64,000 bases of DNA from Archangiaceae bacterium (GTDB lineage Bacteria; Myxococcota; Myxococcia; Myxococcales; Myxococcaceae), in contig JADJNS010000001.1 in the NCBI GenBank assembly GCA_016714225.1, positions 372,001-436,000 on the forward strand, in the 5' to 3' direction. How positions within the stretch are numbered: position 1 is the first letter of the stretch; every line of letters begins with the position of its first letter. Under the pieces are notes generated by a model. It was not told the DNA's origin, did not search any database, and saw only the letters and a list, made by a program, of their open reading frames with translations. A program made the position numbers and the translations under genes. Of the stretch, positions 8,395 to 17,839 are shown one piece after another.

Positions 8395-8952
8395 CTAGCG
8401 CGTGCGCTTGAGGGTGTAGGTGCAGGCCACGCCGTCGCGGGCTTTGATTTTCATCTCGTCCGTCCACCCCGAGATGTAGTCGGCGCCCGCCTCGATGAGG
8501 CCAGCGTAGAAGCCGGGCACTTCGCTGACATCGCTGATCCACAGCTCGTGGTTGTTGTCGTCGAGCGTGGTGAGGCGGGTCTCGATGAAGTTCGCGCCGG
8601 TGCGCAGGTTGTTGGTCATGCGCTGCAGCGAGCGCTTCACCCCCATCACCTTGGCGGCCGAGAACATCGCCTTGCCCATGAAGGTGTCGGCGAACTGGCG
8701 CACCGTCTTGCCGCCCAGCTTCTTGTGCTGGTCTTCGGCGCTCTCGCCGGGGAAGAGGTCGGCGGCGATGAGGCGCACCGCCTGCGCCCAGTTCTCGGCG
8801 GGGTAGGCCGGCTCGACCGGCTTGCGAAACCACATGCGCAGCTCGTTCAGCTGCCGCTCGGTGTCGGGCTTGATGCTGCCCTCGGCGGCTTTCATCAAGG
8901 CTTCGACCGAGGACGCGAAGATCAACTTCTGCTTGTTTGCTGCCAGCGACAT
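8395..8952 (-). CDS. DUF2378 (TIGR02265) family protein
   Basis: 185 aa. Belongs to the family of ~180-residue proteins that is expanded in Myxococcales and almost restricted to them. The pattern PAENWAQAVRLIAADLFPG, GRQFADTFMGK-like central helix and the closing beta strands are typical. Function unknown. It is the best single lineage marker in the window. It sits 24 bp upstream of purE on the same strand, so the three may share a transcript. The terpene-cyclase gene diverges from it. Confidence 0.85.
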   Translation of the reverse strand: MSLAANKQKLIFASSVEALMKAAEGSIKPDTERQLNELRMWFRKPVEPAYPAENWAQAVRLIAADLFPGESAEDQHKKLGGKTVRQFADTFMGKAMFSAAKVMGVKRSLQRMTNNLRTGANFIETRLTTLDDNNHELWISDVSEVPGFYAGLIEAGADYISGWTDEMKIKARDGVACTYTLKRTR

Positions 8953-9041
8953 TGCGGTTCGGCACCGTACGCCCGCCTCTTCGCCATTTCACCGATTTTT
9001 CCGCTTTGGACGTTGAGCGAGTTCGGCTCAACTCTTCGGCC

Positions 9042-12026
9042 ATGGCTCCGCCCGACGTCGTGCGCGTCCGCAGTGCCGTAGAGAAAGCCCATCGCGTGCT
9101 GTGGCAGACCCAGAGGCCCGACGGCTCATGGGACATGCCCGGAGACCTGGGGGCCTGGGTCACCGCCCAGGTGACCATCGCGCTGCACTACGTCGGCGCG
9201 CTGAGCGCCGAAGACGCCGCCGACACCGGCCGCTGGCTGCGCGGCAAGCAGAAGCGCGACGGCTCGTTTCAGCTCTACCCGTTCGCCAGACAGGGCGAGG
9301 TCGGCGCGACCGCCACCTGCCGCGCGGCGCTGCACCCGTGCGGCGGGCCCGACAACCTCGCCGCGGCGGCGCGCGCCAGACAGTGGCTCGACGCCCACGG
9401 CGGTGACGACGCGGTCATCGAGCGCATGAGCTACGGCGACCTCTCGCCGATGTACGTGGCGCTGGCCGGCCTGCTCGACGCGCACCGCCTGCCGTGCCCC
9501 ATCTCGGCGCCGGTGCTGGTGCCCCCGGTGCGCGACCTGCTGGCGCACCGCTTTCACTCGGGCGTGTTCATGCTCGCGCTCGAGCTCGAGGTCATCATTC
9601 GCACCCTGCGCGGCGGGGTGATTCAGTCGGCGCTCAAGAGCGTGGTGGCGAAGGGCTGCATCGACACCATGACCGAGTTCCAGAACCGCGACGGCAGCTG
9701 GAACGACAGCGCCGTCATCAGCGTGGGCGTGCTGCCGGCGCTGAAGGCCGCGGGCCTGACGCTCGACCACCCGGTGCTGGCCAACGGCGTGAAGTGGATG
9801 CTGTCGCAGCGCAAGCGCGACGCGCACGGGCTGCACTACGACGGCTTCGGCACCGAGGTCTGGTCGACCGCGTTCGACGTGCGCGCGCTGTTCGCCGGCG
9901 GAGTGAAGCCGAGCGACCCCGACGTCTCCCGCGCGCTGGGCTGGCTGTGCGACGCGCAGCTCGACATCAAGATGCCGGCCATCGACAACCGGCAAGAGGG
10001 CGCGCAGCTCGACTACGGCTGGGCCTTTCAGCGCACCAACCACACCCTGCCCGACTGCGACGATGCCGGCGTGGTGCTCACCACGCTGGGGCGCGCGCTC
10101 GAGCTGGGGCCTCGAGCCGGCCCTCGAGCGGCGCATCGCACCAGCGTCTCACGCGGGCACGGCTGGCTGTTCGGCATGCAGAACCCCGACGGCGGGTGGT
10201 CGGCGTTCGTGTGGGGCCTGCCGGGCAAGAAGCCCGGCCCGATGATGAAGAAGCAGCCGCACATGAGCATGACCAACCCACTCGACCTGGCGAAGCTGTT
10301 CATCGACCCGTCGGGCTTCGCGGGAGACCCCTCGACCGAAGACCTCACCTCGCGCGTGCTGCACGGCCTGGGGCACACCGGCTTCACGGTGAGAGACCCG
10401 CGGGTGTTTCGCGCGGTCGAGTTCCTCAAGCGGCAGCAGTGCGAGAGCGGCGCGTGGTGGGGCCGCTGGGTGGTGAACTACCTCTCGGCCACCGCGTTCG
10501 TGCTGATGGGGCTGGCGGCGGTGAAGGCCGACCTCAAGGCCGAGTGGGTGCAGCGCTCCTTGAGGTGGATGCGCTCGAGACAGAACCCCGACGGCGGCTT
10601 CGGCGAGGGCCCCGAGTCGTACTCCGACGAGGCGTATGCGGGGCGGGGCAAGAGCCTGCCTCCGCTGACCGCGCTGGTGGTGCAGGCGCTCATCGACTGC
10701 GGCGACGGCGGCACGCCGCAGTGCGAGCGCGCGGTCGAGTACCTGCTGAAAGTGCAGCGCGGCGACGGCTCGTTTCCCAACCGCGAGTACCTGCACACCA
10801 ACGTGCCGCCCGACACCTTCTACGTGTACCCCGAGGCCGCGCGCTTCTACCCGACCGAGGCGCTGGGCAAGTACCTCGAGTACCTCGGGCACCCCATCGC
10901 ACCGGCGCCCGAGCGCTGGTCTGACGCGGCGCTCGACGCCGCGCGCCACCGCACCGACCCCACCGCCGACGCGGTGGTGAACGAAATCATCGGCAGCGGC
11001 GAGGTGTCGAAGGTCGACACGCTGATGGGCATGATGTTCCGCTCGGACGAGCCGATTCCCCCCGGGCTGCCGGCGCGGGCCAAGAAGTACTTTCAAGACA
11101 CGGCCGCGCTGCCCGCGTTCGCCGACCCGGCGAAGCTGAAGACCGCGCAGCGGCTGTTCACCCGGGCGGGCTGGCAGATTGCAGCGGGGCTGTTCTGCTC
11201 GTCGCTGCCGCAGGCGTACGCGGCGGCCAAGGGGGCGCGGGTCATCGACGCCACCCAGGCGCTCACCCGGCACACCGACCAGCGGGTGTTCGAGACCGCG
11301 CAGTTTCTCTTCGACGCCATCGACGAGGGCGCGCTCGAGCCCGACGGCCGCGGCCTGCGCACCATTCAGAAGGTGCGGCTGATGCACGCCTCGGTGCGGC
11401 ACTACCTTCGCGCGGCGGGAAAGTGGGACGCGGCCGAGCTGGGCGCTCCCATCAACCAGGAGGACCTCGCCGGCACGATGATGACCTTCTCGGTGGTGGT
11501 GCTCGACGCGCTCGAGAAGTTCGGCGTCGACTGCACCGCCGACGAGGCCGAGTGCTGGCTGCATTACTGGAAGGTGGTCGGCCACCTGCTCGGCATCGAG
11601 GCCGACCTGATGCCCGAGAACGTGGCCGACGCGCAGCTGCTGATGGAGGCGATTCGCGACCGGCAGTGGAAGAGCTCGAGCGCGGGCAAGGCGCTCATCA
11701 AGCCGCTGGTGGAGATGATGGAGAGCTACTTCGCCGGCAAGGCGTTCGACGGCGCGCCCACCGCGCTGGTGCGCTTTCTCGCCGGAGACCACTGCGCCGA
11801 CATTCTGGGGCTGGCCGACGCCGATTGGACGAGCGCGCTCATCGACGGCGCAGCGCTGGTCGGTCACGTGCTGCGCGACGACGACCCCGACGACGCGGCC
11901 TCGCGCATCTTCGCCCGGCTCACCCACCAGATGATGGAGGGCATCGTGAAGCTCGAGCGCAAGGGCAAGCAGGCGCAGTTCCGCCTGCCCAAGAGCCTGC
12001 GCACCACGGTCGACCCCAACTTCTAG
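9042..12026 (+). CDS. Squalene-hopene cyclase-like class II terpene cyclase fused to MpaB/Lcp-like (DUF2236) oxygenase
   Basis: 994 aa from ATG 9042; the frame opens at 8937 but would then overlap the divergent gene. Residues ~1-620 are an alpha/alpha toroid cyclase. At least seven QW-type repeats are visible (QRPDGSW 24-30, QKRDGSF, QNRDGSW, QNPDGGW, QCESGAWWG, QNPDGGF, QRGDGSF). The protonation motif DCDDAG is at 338-341 and equals DxDD of squalene-hopene cyclases; oxidosqualene cyclases carry DCTAE instead. Residues ~640-994 match the DUF2236 family (ER-bound oxygenase MpaB; latex-clearing protein Lcp): RLMHASVRH at 779-787, INQEDLAGTMMTF from 804, then WHYWKVVG-like and LGIEADLMPENVADA segments. 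Lcp is a b-type haem dioxygenase that cuts polyisoprene, and MpaB' cuts a farnesyl chain. The natural inference is a bifunctional enzyme that cyclises an isoprenoid and oxidises it or a precursor. No TM segment is obvious. The stop overlaps the stop of the convergent gene. Confidence 0.85.
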   Translation: MAPPDVVRVRSAVEKAHRVLWQTQRPDGSWDMPGDLGAWVTAQVTIALHYVGALSAEDAADTGRWLRGKQKRDGSFQLYPFARQGEVGATATCRAALHPCGGPDNLAAAARARQWLDAHGGDDAVIERMSYGDLSPMYVALAGLLDAHRLPCPISAPVLVPPVRDLLAHRFHSGVFMLALELEVIIRTLRGGVIQSALKSVVAKGCIDTMTEFQNRDGSWNDSAVISVGVLPALKAAGLTLDHPVLANGVKWMLSQRKRDAHGLHYDGFGTEVWSTAFDVRALFAGGVKPSDPDVSRALGWLCDAQLDIKMPAIDNRQEGAQLDYGWAFQRTNHTLPDCDDAGVVLTTLGRALELGPRAGPRAAHRTSVSRGHGWLFGMQNPDGGWSAFVWGLPGKKPGPMMKKQPHMSMTNPLDLAKLFIDPSGFAGDPSTEDLTSRVLHGLGHTGFTVRDPRVFRAVEFLKRQQCESGAWWGRWVVNYLSATAFVLMGLAAVKADLKAEWVQRSLRWMRSRQNPDGGFGEGPESYSDEAYAGRGKSLPPLTALVVQALIDCGDGGTPQCERAVEYLLKVQRGDGSFPNREYLHTNVPPDTFYVYPEAARFYPTEALGKYLEYLGHPIAPAPERWSDAALDAARHRTDPTADAVVNEIIGSGEVSKVDTLMGMMFRSDEPIPPGLPARAKKYFQDTAALPAFADPAKLKTAQRLFTRAGWQIAAGLFCSSLPQAYAAAKGARVIDATQALTRHTDQRVFETAQFLFDAIDEGALEPDGRGLRTIQKVRLMHASVRHYLRAAGKWDAAELGAPINQEDLAGTMMTFSVVVLDALEKFGVDCTADEAECWLHYWKVVGHLLGIEADLMPENVADAQLLMEAIRDRQWKSSSAGKALIKPLVEMMESYFAGKAFDGAPTALVRFLAGDHCADILGLADADWTSALIDGAALVGHVLRDDDPDDAASRIFARLTHQMMEGIVKLERKGKQAQFRLPKSLRTTVDPNF

Positions 12027-13479
12027 GGCTTCACCTTCAGCACCACCGCCCGGTGACCGGCGTCAGAGCCGTAGCCGCCCACCACCACCACCGTGCCGTC
12101 GGGGTTCACCAGCTGCGCGTAGGCGTGGGCGTCGCCGAACGGGGCGCTCCAGGTGAAGAGGCCGCCGCCGTCGAAGGCGAAAGAGAGGCGGCCGTTGGCG
12201 GCGAGCACGCCGACGTAGAGGCGGGTGGGCACGTCGTCGGTGTGGCCGGCCATCGCCAGGCGGCCGTCGGGCAGGGGGTCGACCGCCAGCGCCGGCAGCG
12301 CGAGGCCCGAGCGGCCCCCGTCGCCGAAGGTGGGGTCGAGCGGGCCGCCGTCGGGCACGAAGCGAACCACGTAGCGCGACGAGAGCGCCGAGACGATGCC
12401 TCCGGCGGGGTCGAGGGTCATCGCCGTCACGTTCTCGAAGCCGCCCGCGAGGGGGCGCACCGACGGGGGCAGGGTGGGGTCGTTGGTGCCGTCGGGCAGC
12501 AGGCCCACCCACGCCGGGCGAACGACCGAGATGCCGTTGAACGACCAGCCGCCCAGCACCAGCCGGCCGTCGGGGCGCAAGAGCAGCGAGGCGCAGCCCG
12601 ACTGGGCGGAGAAGAAGGTGGGCTGACCCGCATCGGCGAAGCCCGGGTCGAGGCTGCCGTCGCCGAGCAGCCGCATCACCGCCCAGCGGTTGATGGGGTT
12701 GGTGGTGAGGCCCGCGAGCACCAGCTTGCCGTCGGGCTGCTGCAGCATCGCGCTGGCGTTGTCGCTGCTCGCCGGGCCGAAGCGGTAGAAGCGGTCGCCG
12801 AAGCTCGGGTCTCTGCCGCCGGTCGAGGTGAGTCGGGTGGCGGTGAACGCGTAGCTCCCGGTCAGACCGTTGGAGAACCCCGCCACCACGATGCGGCCGT
12901 CGGGCTGCACCAGCACCGCGTGCGCCTGGTCTTCTCCGCCGTCGAAGTCGAGCACCACGCGGCCGGTGCCGTTGAACGAGGGGTCGAGCCGGCCGTCGGC
13001 CAGCAGCCGCAGCACCAGAAAGTCGTTGCCGCCGGTGCGCAGGCTGCGGCCGGCGACGACGATGCGCCCGTCGGGCTGCAGCGCCGCCGCGAAGGCCTCT
13101 TCGTCGAGCGAGCCAAGCTGGCCGGTGGTCCACCCTCCGTCGCCGAACGCGGCGAAGAGGCCGGGCCCCGCGTCGCTGGGCGGCACGGTGCCGCCCGCGG
13201 TGCCGGTGCCTCCTCCGACCGCGCCGGTGCCTCCTCCGACTGCGCCGGTGCCTCCTCCGACTGCGCCGGTGCCTCCTGCGCCGGTGCCTCCTCCGACTGC
13301 GCCGGTGCCTCCTCCGACTGCGCCGGTGCCTCCCCGCGCCGGTGCTCCCCACTGCGCGGTGCCTCGCCGCCGTTGGTGCTCTCGGCGCACGGGTGGGCCA
13401 CGGGGTCGGCCGAGCCCTCGCAACCGACGCGGTAGTAGCAGGGCGCGAGCGCGATGAACGCCAGCGCGAGGCGGAGCAT
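12023..13479 (-). CDS. Delta-60 repeat secreted protein, apparent frameshift
   Basis: The body (12023 to ~13390) is a string of ~60-residue repeats with QPDGRIVVAG, LxDGRLDPSF and similar, the delta-60 family (TIGR02608) of deltaproteobacteria; such repeats form a beta-propeller-like secreted protein. In that frame the N-terminus has no signal peptide. A good one (MLRLALAFIALAPC, start 13479) lies in a different frame that reads to a Cys-containing linker CAESTNGG and stays open into the repeats. The GTGAVGG linker encoded at 13201-13340 clearly belongs to the body frame. I therefore join the two with a frameshift around 13340-13400, next to linker units of 16 and 17 nt instead of 15 or 21. 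It could be a sequencing error, a decayed gene or slippage. Confidence 0.7.
13201..13353 (-). repeat. Tandem 21-bp repeat encoding GTGAVGG linker
   Basis: Five units of GCCTCCTCCGACTGCGCCGGT (21 bp, one with C for T), one short 15-bp unit, then two degenerate units of 16 and 17 bp (as read on +). On the coding strand they give GTGAVGG heptads. The reading frame used by the signal peptide is also open here (EAPAQSE heptads), so the region is open in more than one frame. Confidence 0.85.
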
Positions 13480-13548
13480 CGGGGAGCGAAGTTATCGCGA
13501 GTTCACTCCGACTTGCGCGGCGCCCCCGATTCGAACGATGACGGCGGG

Positions 13549-13884
13549 GTGGACTCGGGCCGCAAAGCGCCGCGCTGGGAGAGGAAGCTGCGCTTCGTCG
13601 CCGACGACGCGTTCAAGGGCGAGGTGCTCGACGTGTCGGCGGTGGGGCTCAAGGTCCGTGTGCCGGTGGCTGCCGCGGTCGAGGTGAGCGAGCGGGTGCT
13701 GCCCGGCACGCTCACCTTCGAGAGCGGCTCACACGTGCGCATCAAGGTGCGGGTGGCGCGGGTGACCCCCGAGGACCACGAGCTCGTGGTGCTGGGGCTG
13801 GAGATCGCCGAGGCCGACAAGGGTTTCTTCGACGCCCTGCCGCGGCTGCGCAGAGAGTCGGGGCCGTTGCCGAAGGTCGAGTAG
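13549..13884 (+). CDS. PilZ-like domain protein
   Basis: 111 aa from GTG 13549; TTG 13513 would add 12 residues. A basic start RWERKLRF is followed by GEVLDVSAVGLKV, the (D/N)xSxxG element of PilZ domains, and by alternating beta strands ending VLGLEIAEAD. PilZ domains bind cyclic di-GMP, but the paired-arginine RxxxR motif is not cleanly present (WERK instead), so binding is uncertain. It is divergent from the delta-60 gene with a short gap and is soluble. Confidence 0.7.
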   Translation: MDSGRKAPRWERKLRFVADDAFKGEVLDVSAVGLKVRVPVAAAVEVSERVLPGTLTFESGSHVRIKVRVARVTPEDHELVVLGLEIAEADKGFFDALPRLRRESGPLPKVE

Positions 13885-13925
13885 GCGCCCGCTCTCCCCC
13901 GAGAAAGGAAGAGGGAGGGTTTGGG

Positions 13926-16031
13926 TCAGCGGTACGTCACGATGAGCTTGGGGCCGCGGCCGTTGCTGTCTTCGCGGCTGCACAGCTCGAACGCGTCGAG
14001 CGAGCTGTAGCGCACGTAGGGGTAGAGGTAGTTGGTGATGCCGAGCTCCCAGCCGGCGTTCACGTAGGCGCCGCTCACCCAGTTCTTCACCGTCTGGGTC
14101 TGGTCGAGCTCGAACACCTGCCCGACGTAGAAGGGCGGGTCCTGCTCGGTCTGCGAGTAGACGTAGTGCTGGAAGCCCTGCGAGCTGTTCCAGGTGACCG
14201 AGCTGCCGCTCCAGGTCGAGGCCAGCGCCCAGATGGCCCAGCGGCGAGGCACCGAGCCGACTCCGTACGCCGAGGTGGTCAGGCGCAGCTTCGCGCTCAC
14301 CACCGTCTTGCCGGCCAGCGGGGCGAGGTCGAACTTGATGAGCGTGCGGCCACACAAGGCGTCGAAGCGCTCGGGCGCGGGCCCGATGGGCGGGTTCCAG
14401 AACCAGGTGCAGCCCACCGCCAGGCCCGGGGTGCTGAACAGCGCGTTGGTCGGGTACACCGTGGTCTCGGCGCCGGCGCTGATGCTGCTGATGAGCACGC
14501 TGTTGTCCTCGGTGGTCGAGAGCATCACCGTCTGCTCGGGCGGCACGGTCGCCGGCACGGTGAGCTGGGTGGTGCCCATGGTCGAGCCCAGCGTCGCGGT
14601 GATGGTGGCCGAGCCCTGGGCCACGCCGCGCGCCAGGCCGGTCGAGTCGACGGTCACCGCGCCGGGGTTGCTCGAGCTCCAGGTCACCATGCTGCTCAGG
14701 TCGGCGTTCAAGGTGGGGAAGAACGTCGAGGTGCCCGTCGCGGTGAGCTTGAGCGTGGTGCCCTGGGGCAGCGTGGCGGCGCCGGTCGCTCCGCTCGAGA
14801 TGGTGATGCTGTCGGGCGTCTGCTCGGACACGGTGGCGGTGCCGCTGGTCATCAGCGTGCCGGTGGCCGTGTAGGTGAGCGCGGTCATCGTCGAGGTGCC
14901 GACCTTCTTGGGCCGCCACACGCCGGTGGGCAGCAGCTCGACCACGGTGGGGTCGCTGGTGGTCCACACCACCTGGCTGAAGTTGGTGCTGCCGATGCCG
15001 CCGAAGTCGGCGTCGGGGTAGTGCGGCGGTGAGTCGAGGCCGCGGGTCATCGGCTGCGCGTGGTAGATGAGGCCGGCGAGCGCGAAGCCGTCGTTGGTGA
15101 TGCGCAGGCGCATGATGCCCTCGATGCCTTGAAGGGTGGCGTGCACCGAGAAGCCGCTGAGCGAGCTCACTGCGGTGAGCAGGCCGCCGGCGCTCACCGT
15201 CACCGCGCCCGAGCCGTCGTCGCTGCTCCACGTCACCGCCGAGGTGACGTCGCCGGTCGAGCCGTCGGAGTAGGTCGCGGTGGCGGTGAGCTGTTTGGTC
15301 TCGGCTCGCTTGAGCACCAGCACCGGCGGAGTGAGCGCGATGGCCGTCACCGTCTTGGCGCCCACCTTCGAGGTCACGCTCGACGTCTTGCCGCGCAGCG
15401 CCGCCTGTACCGTGCTCGAGCCCATCGTCACCGCGGTCACCACGCCGGTCGCCGAGACGGTGGCGATGGCGGGAGCGCTCGAGCTCCAGGTGGCTTCGGC
15501 GCTCACGTTGCGTTTGGTGCCGTCGGCGAAGGTGCCGGTGGCGACGTACTGCACTGCCGAGCCGACTCCCAGCTCGAGCATGTCGGGGGTCACCGCGAGC
15601 GTCGTCAGCGCCGAGCCGCTCACCGTCACGGTGAGGGTGGCGCTCTTGCCCGCGAGGGTCGCGGTGACGAGGGCCGAGCCGTCCATCGCGGCGGTGACCA
15701 CTCCGGCGCTGACCGAGGCGACCGACGGCTGGCTCGAGCTCCACGCGGCCAGCGCGGTGACGTCGCGGGTGGTGCCGTCGTCGTAGTGGCCGGTGGCGGT
15801 GAGCGTCTGCTGCTCGGGCACTCCCAGCATCACCGCCTGCGGAGCGAGGGAGAGGCTCTGCAGCACCGCCACCGCGCCGCCGCCGCTGCCTCCATTGCCG
15901 GCGCTTCCGCCCGAGCCGCCCGTGCCGCCGGCGCTGCCTCCGCCCGCGCCGCCGCCGGTGCCGCCCGAGCACGCCATCGCCGCCACCGCTGCTGCCACCG
16001 CTGCTGCCACCGCTGCCCGTCGAAGCACCAT
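13926..16031 (-). CDS. Ig-like (BIG2) repeat lipoprotein with C-terminal DNRLRE-type domain
   Basis: 701 aa from ATG 16031. Ala-rich signal peptide with lipobox AMAC, then a ~35-residue Gly/Ser/Thr linker. Five or so bacterial Ig-like group 2 domains follow, each with TLTATGHYDDGTTRDVT... then WSSSxPxxAxVSxxGVVTA... and a short strand. Residues ~515-700 resemble the DNRLRE/CBM96-type domain: NALFSTPGLAVG, LIKFDLAPLAGKTVVSAKLRL, WNSSQG, VKNWVSG and the ending RGPKLIVTY. Such domains are found on secreted, often carbohydrate-active, proteins. Likely exposed on the cell surface. Codon bias is like the neighbours. Confidence 0.85.
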   Translation of the reverse strand: MVLRRAAVAAAVAAAVAAMACSGGTGGGAGGGSAGGTGGSGGSAGNGGSGGGAVAVLQSLSLAPQAVMLGVPEQQTLTATGHYDDGTTRDVTALAAWSSSQPSVASVSAGVVTAAMDGSALVTATLAGKSATLTVTVSGSALTTLAVTPDMLELGVGSAVQYVATGTFADGTKRNVSAEATWSSSAPAIATVSATGVVTAVTMGSSTVQAALRGKTSSVTSKVGAKTVTAIALTPPVLVLKRAETKQLTATATYSDGSTGDVTSAVTWSSDDGSGAVTVSAGGLLTAVSSLSGFSVHATLQGIEGIMRLRITNDGFALAGLIYHAQPMTRGLDSPPHYPDADFGGIGSTNFSQVVWTTSDPTVVELLPTGVWRPKKVGTSTMTALTYTATGTLMTSGTATVSEQTPDSITISSGATGAATLPQGTTLKLTATGTSTFFPTLNADLSSMVTWSSSNPGAVTVDSTGLARGVAQGSATITATLGSTMGTTQLTVPATVPPEQTVMLSTTEDNSVLISSISAGAETTVYPTNALFSTPGLAVGCTWFWNPPIGPAPERFDALCGRTLIKFDLAPLAGKTVVSAKLRLTTSAYGVGSVPRRWAIWALASTWSGSSVTWNSSQGFQHYVYSQTEQDPPFYVGQVFELDQTQTVKNWVSGAYVNAGWELGITNYLYPYVRYSSLDAFELCSREDSNGRGPKLIVTYR

Positions 16032-16170
16032 GGCGGGCACAATGCCGCCTCGCGGCACGGGGCGGAACGCCAAACCGTTTCACCCACACGTCAGCGCAAC
16101 CCCGCACAAACCTTGCGCTGATCGCGACCTTCGGCCCCGTTTCTGATACCTCGGCAGCCCGCGCCAAGAC

Positions 16171-17784
16171 ATGGACAGCTTCTTCAGCCGTTTCAGTCTC
16201 CGCACCCAGGCCGCGCTGGCGGTCGTGCTCCCCTGCGTGGTCGTCGCCGCGTTCGCGTCGGTGTACTTCCCACGCCGCTTGAACGAGCAGGCCGCCCGCG
16301 CGCTCGAGCAGCAGATTGAGTCGGTGGGCCGCCTCGCGGTGGCCAACGCCGCTCCGACCATGCGGCTGATTCGCGACGGCCTGGCCAACCCCGAAGAGCT
16401 CAAGACGGTGTTCGAGGGCGTGCGCGCCAGCGGCAACGTCGAGGCGATGGGCGCGCTGGTGGTGAGCAACGAGACGGTGAAGAAGGACGACAGCAAGCGC
16501 TGGGTCGAAATCAGCACCGGCGACAAGAAGGTGATGATGGAGGGCAACCTCGCTCCGGGCCGCTACGAAGTGCCGGCGGCGGGCACCTGCGAAATCGACC
16601 GCGGCCAGGGCCTCACCGTGCGCTGCAGCCAGAAAGACCAGGACTACGAAGCGCTGATGGTCATCTCGGTGTCGCTGCGGCAGCTGCAGGAGGCCGAGCG
16701 CGAGAACCAGACCGTCGGCCTGTGGGTGCTGCTGGTGGCGGTGGCGGTGGGCCTCACGCTCGCGTTCGTGTTCAGCGGCGCGCTGGCGGGCCCGATGGGC
16801 GTGGTCACCCGGGTGGCGCGCGAGGTCGCGGCGGGCGACGTCACCGTGCCGCAGGTCACCGTGGGCGGTGTGGGCGAGGTGCGCTCGATGGCCTCATCGG
16901 TGAACGAGATGCTGGCGTCGCTGCGCGGCCTGGTGACGCAGATGGTGTCGCTGTCAGAGCGGCTGACCGGCGCGGCCAAGGGCCTGCAGGCGGCCAGCGC
17001 CGACCAGGAGCACGTCACCAGCCAGCAGTCGGCCTATGCGCAGCAGATTGCGGCGACCTTCGAAGAGCTGAGCCGCACCGCCGAGATGATTACCGCCTCG
17101 ACCGACGTGGTCGAGCAGGCGGCGATTCGCACCGCCTCGGCGGTCGACGAAGCGCGCGCGGTGGTGAACGAGATGGTGGGCGGCATCAGCGAGATTCGGC
17201 GCGAGTCGAAAGAGGTCGCCGACAGCATCGGCAAGCTCAACGTCGACCTGCAGCAGGTCTCGCGCATCGCCCAGGTCATCAAGCAGGTGGCCGACCGGTC
17301 TGACCTGTTGGCGCTGAACGCCGCGCTCGAAGGCACCAAGGCGGGCGAGGTCGGCCGCGGCTTCTCGCTGGTGGCCGCCGAGATGCGCAAGCTGGCCGAG
17401 AACGTGGCGGGAAGCGCGCGCGACATCGGGCGGCTGGTCGAGAGCGTGCAGGCGTCGGGCGACAACGCGGTGAACAAGGCGCGCGAGGGTGTGACCGCGA
17501 GCGACAAGGGCGTGCAGGTGGCCGAGCGCGCCTCGAGCGTGTTCGAGCAGATTGTCGAGCTGTCGCGCGGCACCAAAGAGGCGGCGCAGCAGATTTCGGT
17601 CGCCACCCGGCAGCAGCGGCAGTCGAGCGAGCAGGCGGTGCAGGGCGCGCGCAACGTGGCCGACCTGGTGAAGCAGGGCGTCGACGCCACCGGGCGCACC
17701 ACCCGCATCGCGCAAGACCTGCAGTCGGCGGTGAGCGCGCTGACCGAGGTGACCCAGCGGTTCAAGGTGCAGCGCCGCGATTAG
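16171..17784 (+). CDS. Methyl-accepting chemotaxis protein
   Basis: 537 aa. TM1 at ~12-35, a small periplasmic sensor domain (~36-180, with a disulfide-capable pair of cysteines), TM2 at ~188-208, HAMP, then a long coiled-coil signalling domain. The hairpin tip reads SDLLALNAALEGTKAGEVGRG, close to the canonical MCP tip that docks CheA/CheW. No CheR/CheB-docking pentapeptide at the C-terminus. Stands alone without che genes, as is common for myxobacterial receptors. The periplasmic domain is too short and divergent for a ligand guess. Confidence 0.93.
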   Translation: MDSFFSRFSLRTQAALAVVLPCVVVAAFASVYFPRRLNEQAARALEQQIESVGRLAVANAAPTMRLIRDGLANPEELKTVFEGVRASGNVEAMGALVVSNETVKKDDSKRWVEISTGDKKVMMEGNLAPGRYEVPAAGTCEIDRGQGLTVRCSQKDQDYEALMVISVSLRQLQEAERENQTVGLWVLLVAVAVGLTLAFVFSGALAGPMGVVTRVAREVAAGDVTVPQVTVGGVGEVRSMASSVNEMLASLRGLVTQMVSLSERLTGAAKGLQAASADQEHVTSQQSAYAQQIAATFEELSRTAEMITASTDVVEQAAIRTASAVDEARAVVNEMVGGISEIRRESKEVADSIGKLNVDLQQVSRIAQVIKQVADRSDLLALNAALEGTKAGEVGRGFSLVAAEMRKLAENVAGSARDIGRLVESVQASGDNAVNKAREGVTASDKGVQVAERASSVFEQIVELSRGTKEAAQQISVATRQQRQSSEQAVQGARNVADLVKQGVDATGRTTRIAQDLQSAVSALTEVTQRFKVQRRD

Positions 17785-17839
17785 CAGGCTCGATGTGACC
17801 GGTTCTCGCGGCCCCTCTCGTCCAGGTAGACAGACCCCC

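Noticed and set aside
13201..13353. Possible CRISPR or short-repeat array
   Set aside because: Units are contiguous without unique spacers and are translated as a GTGAVGG linker.
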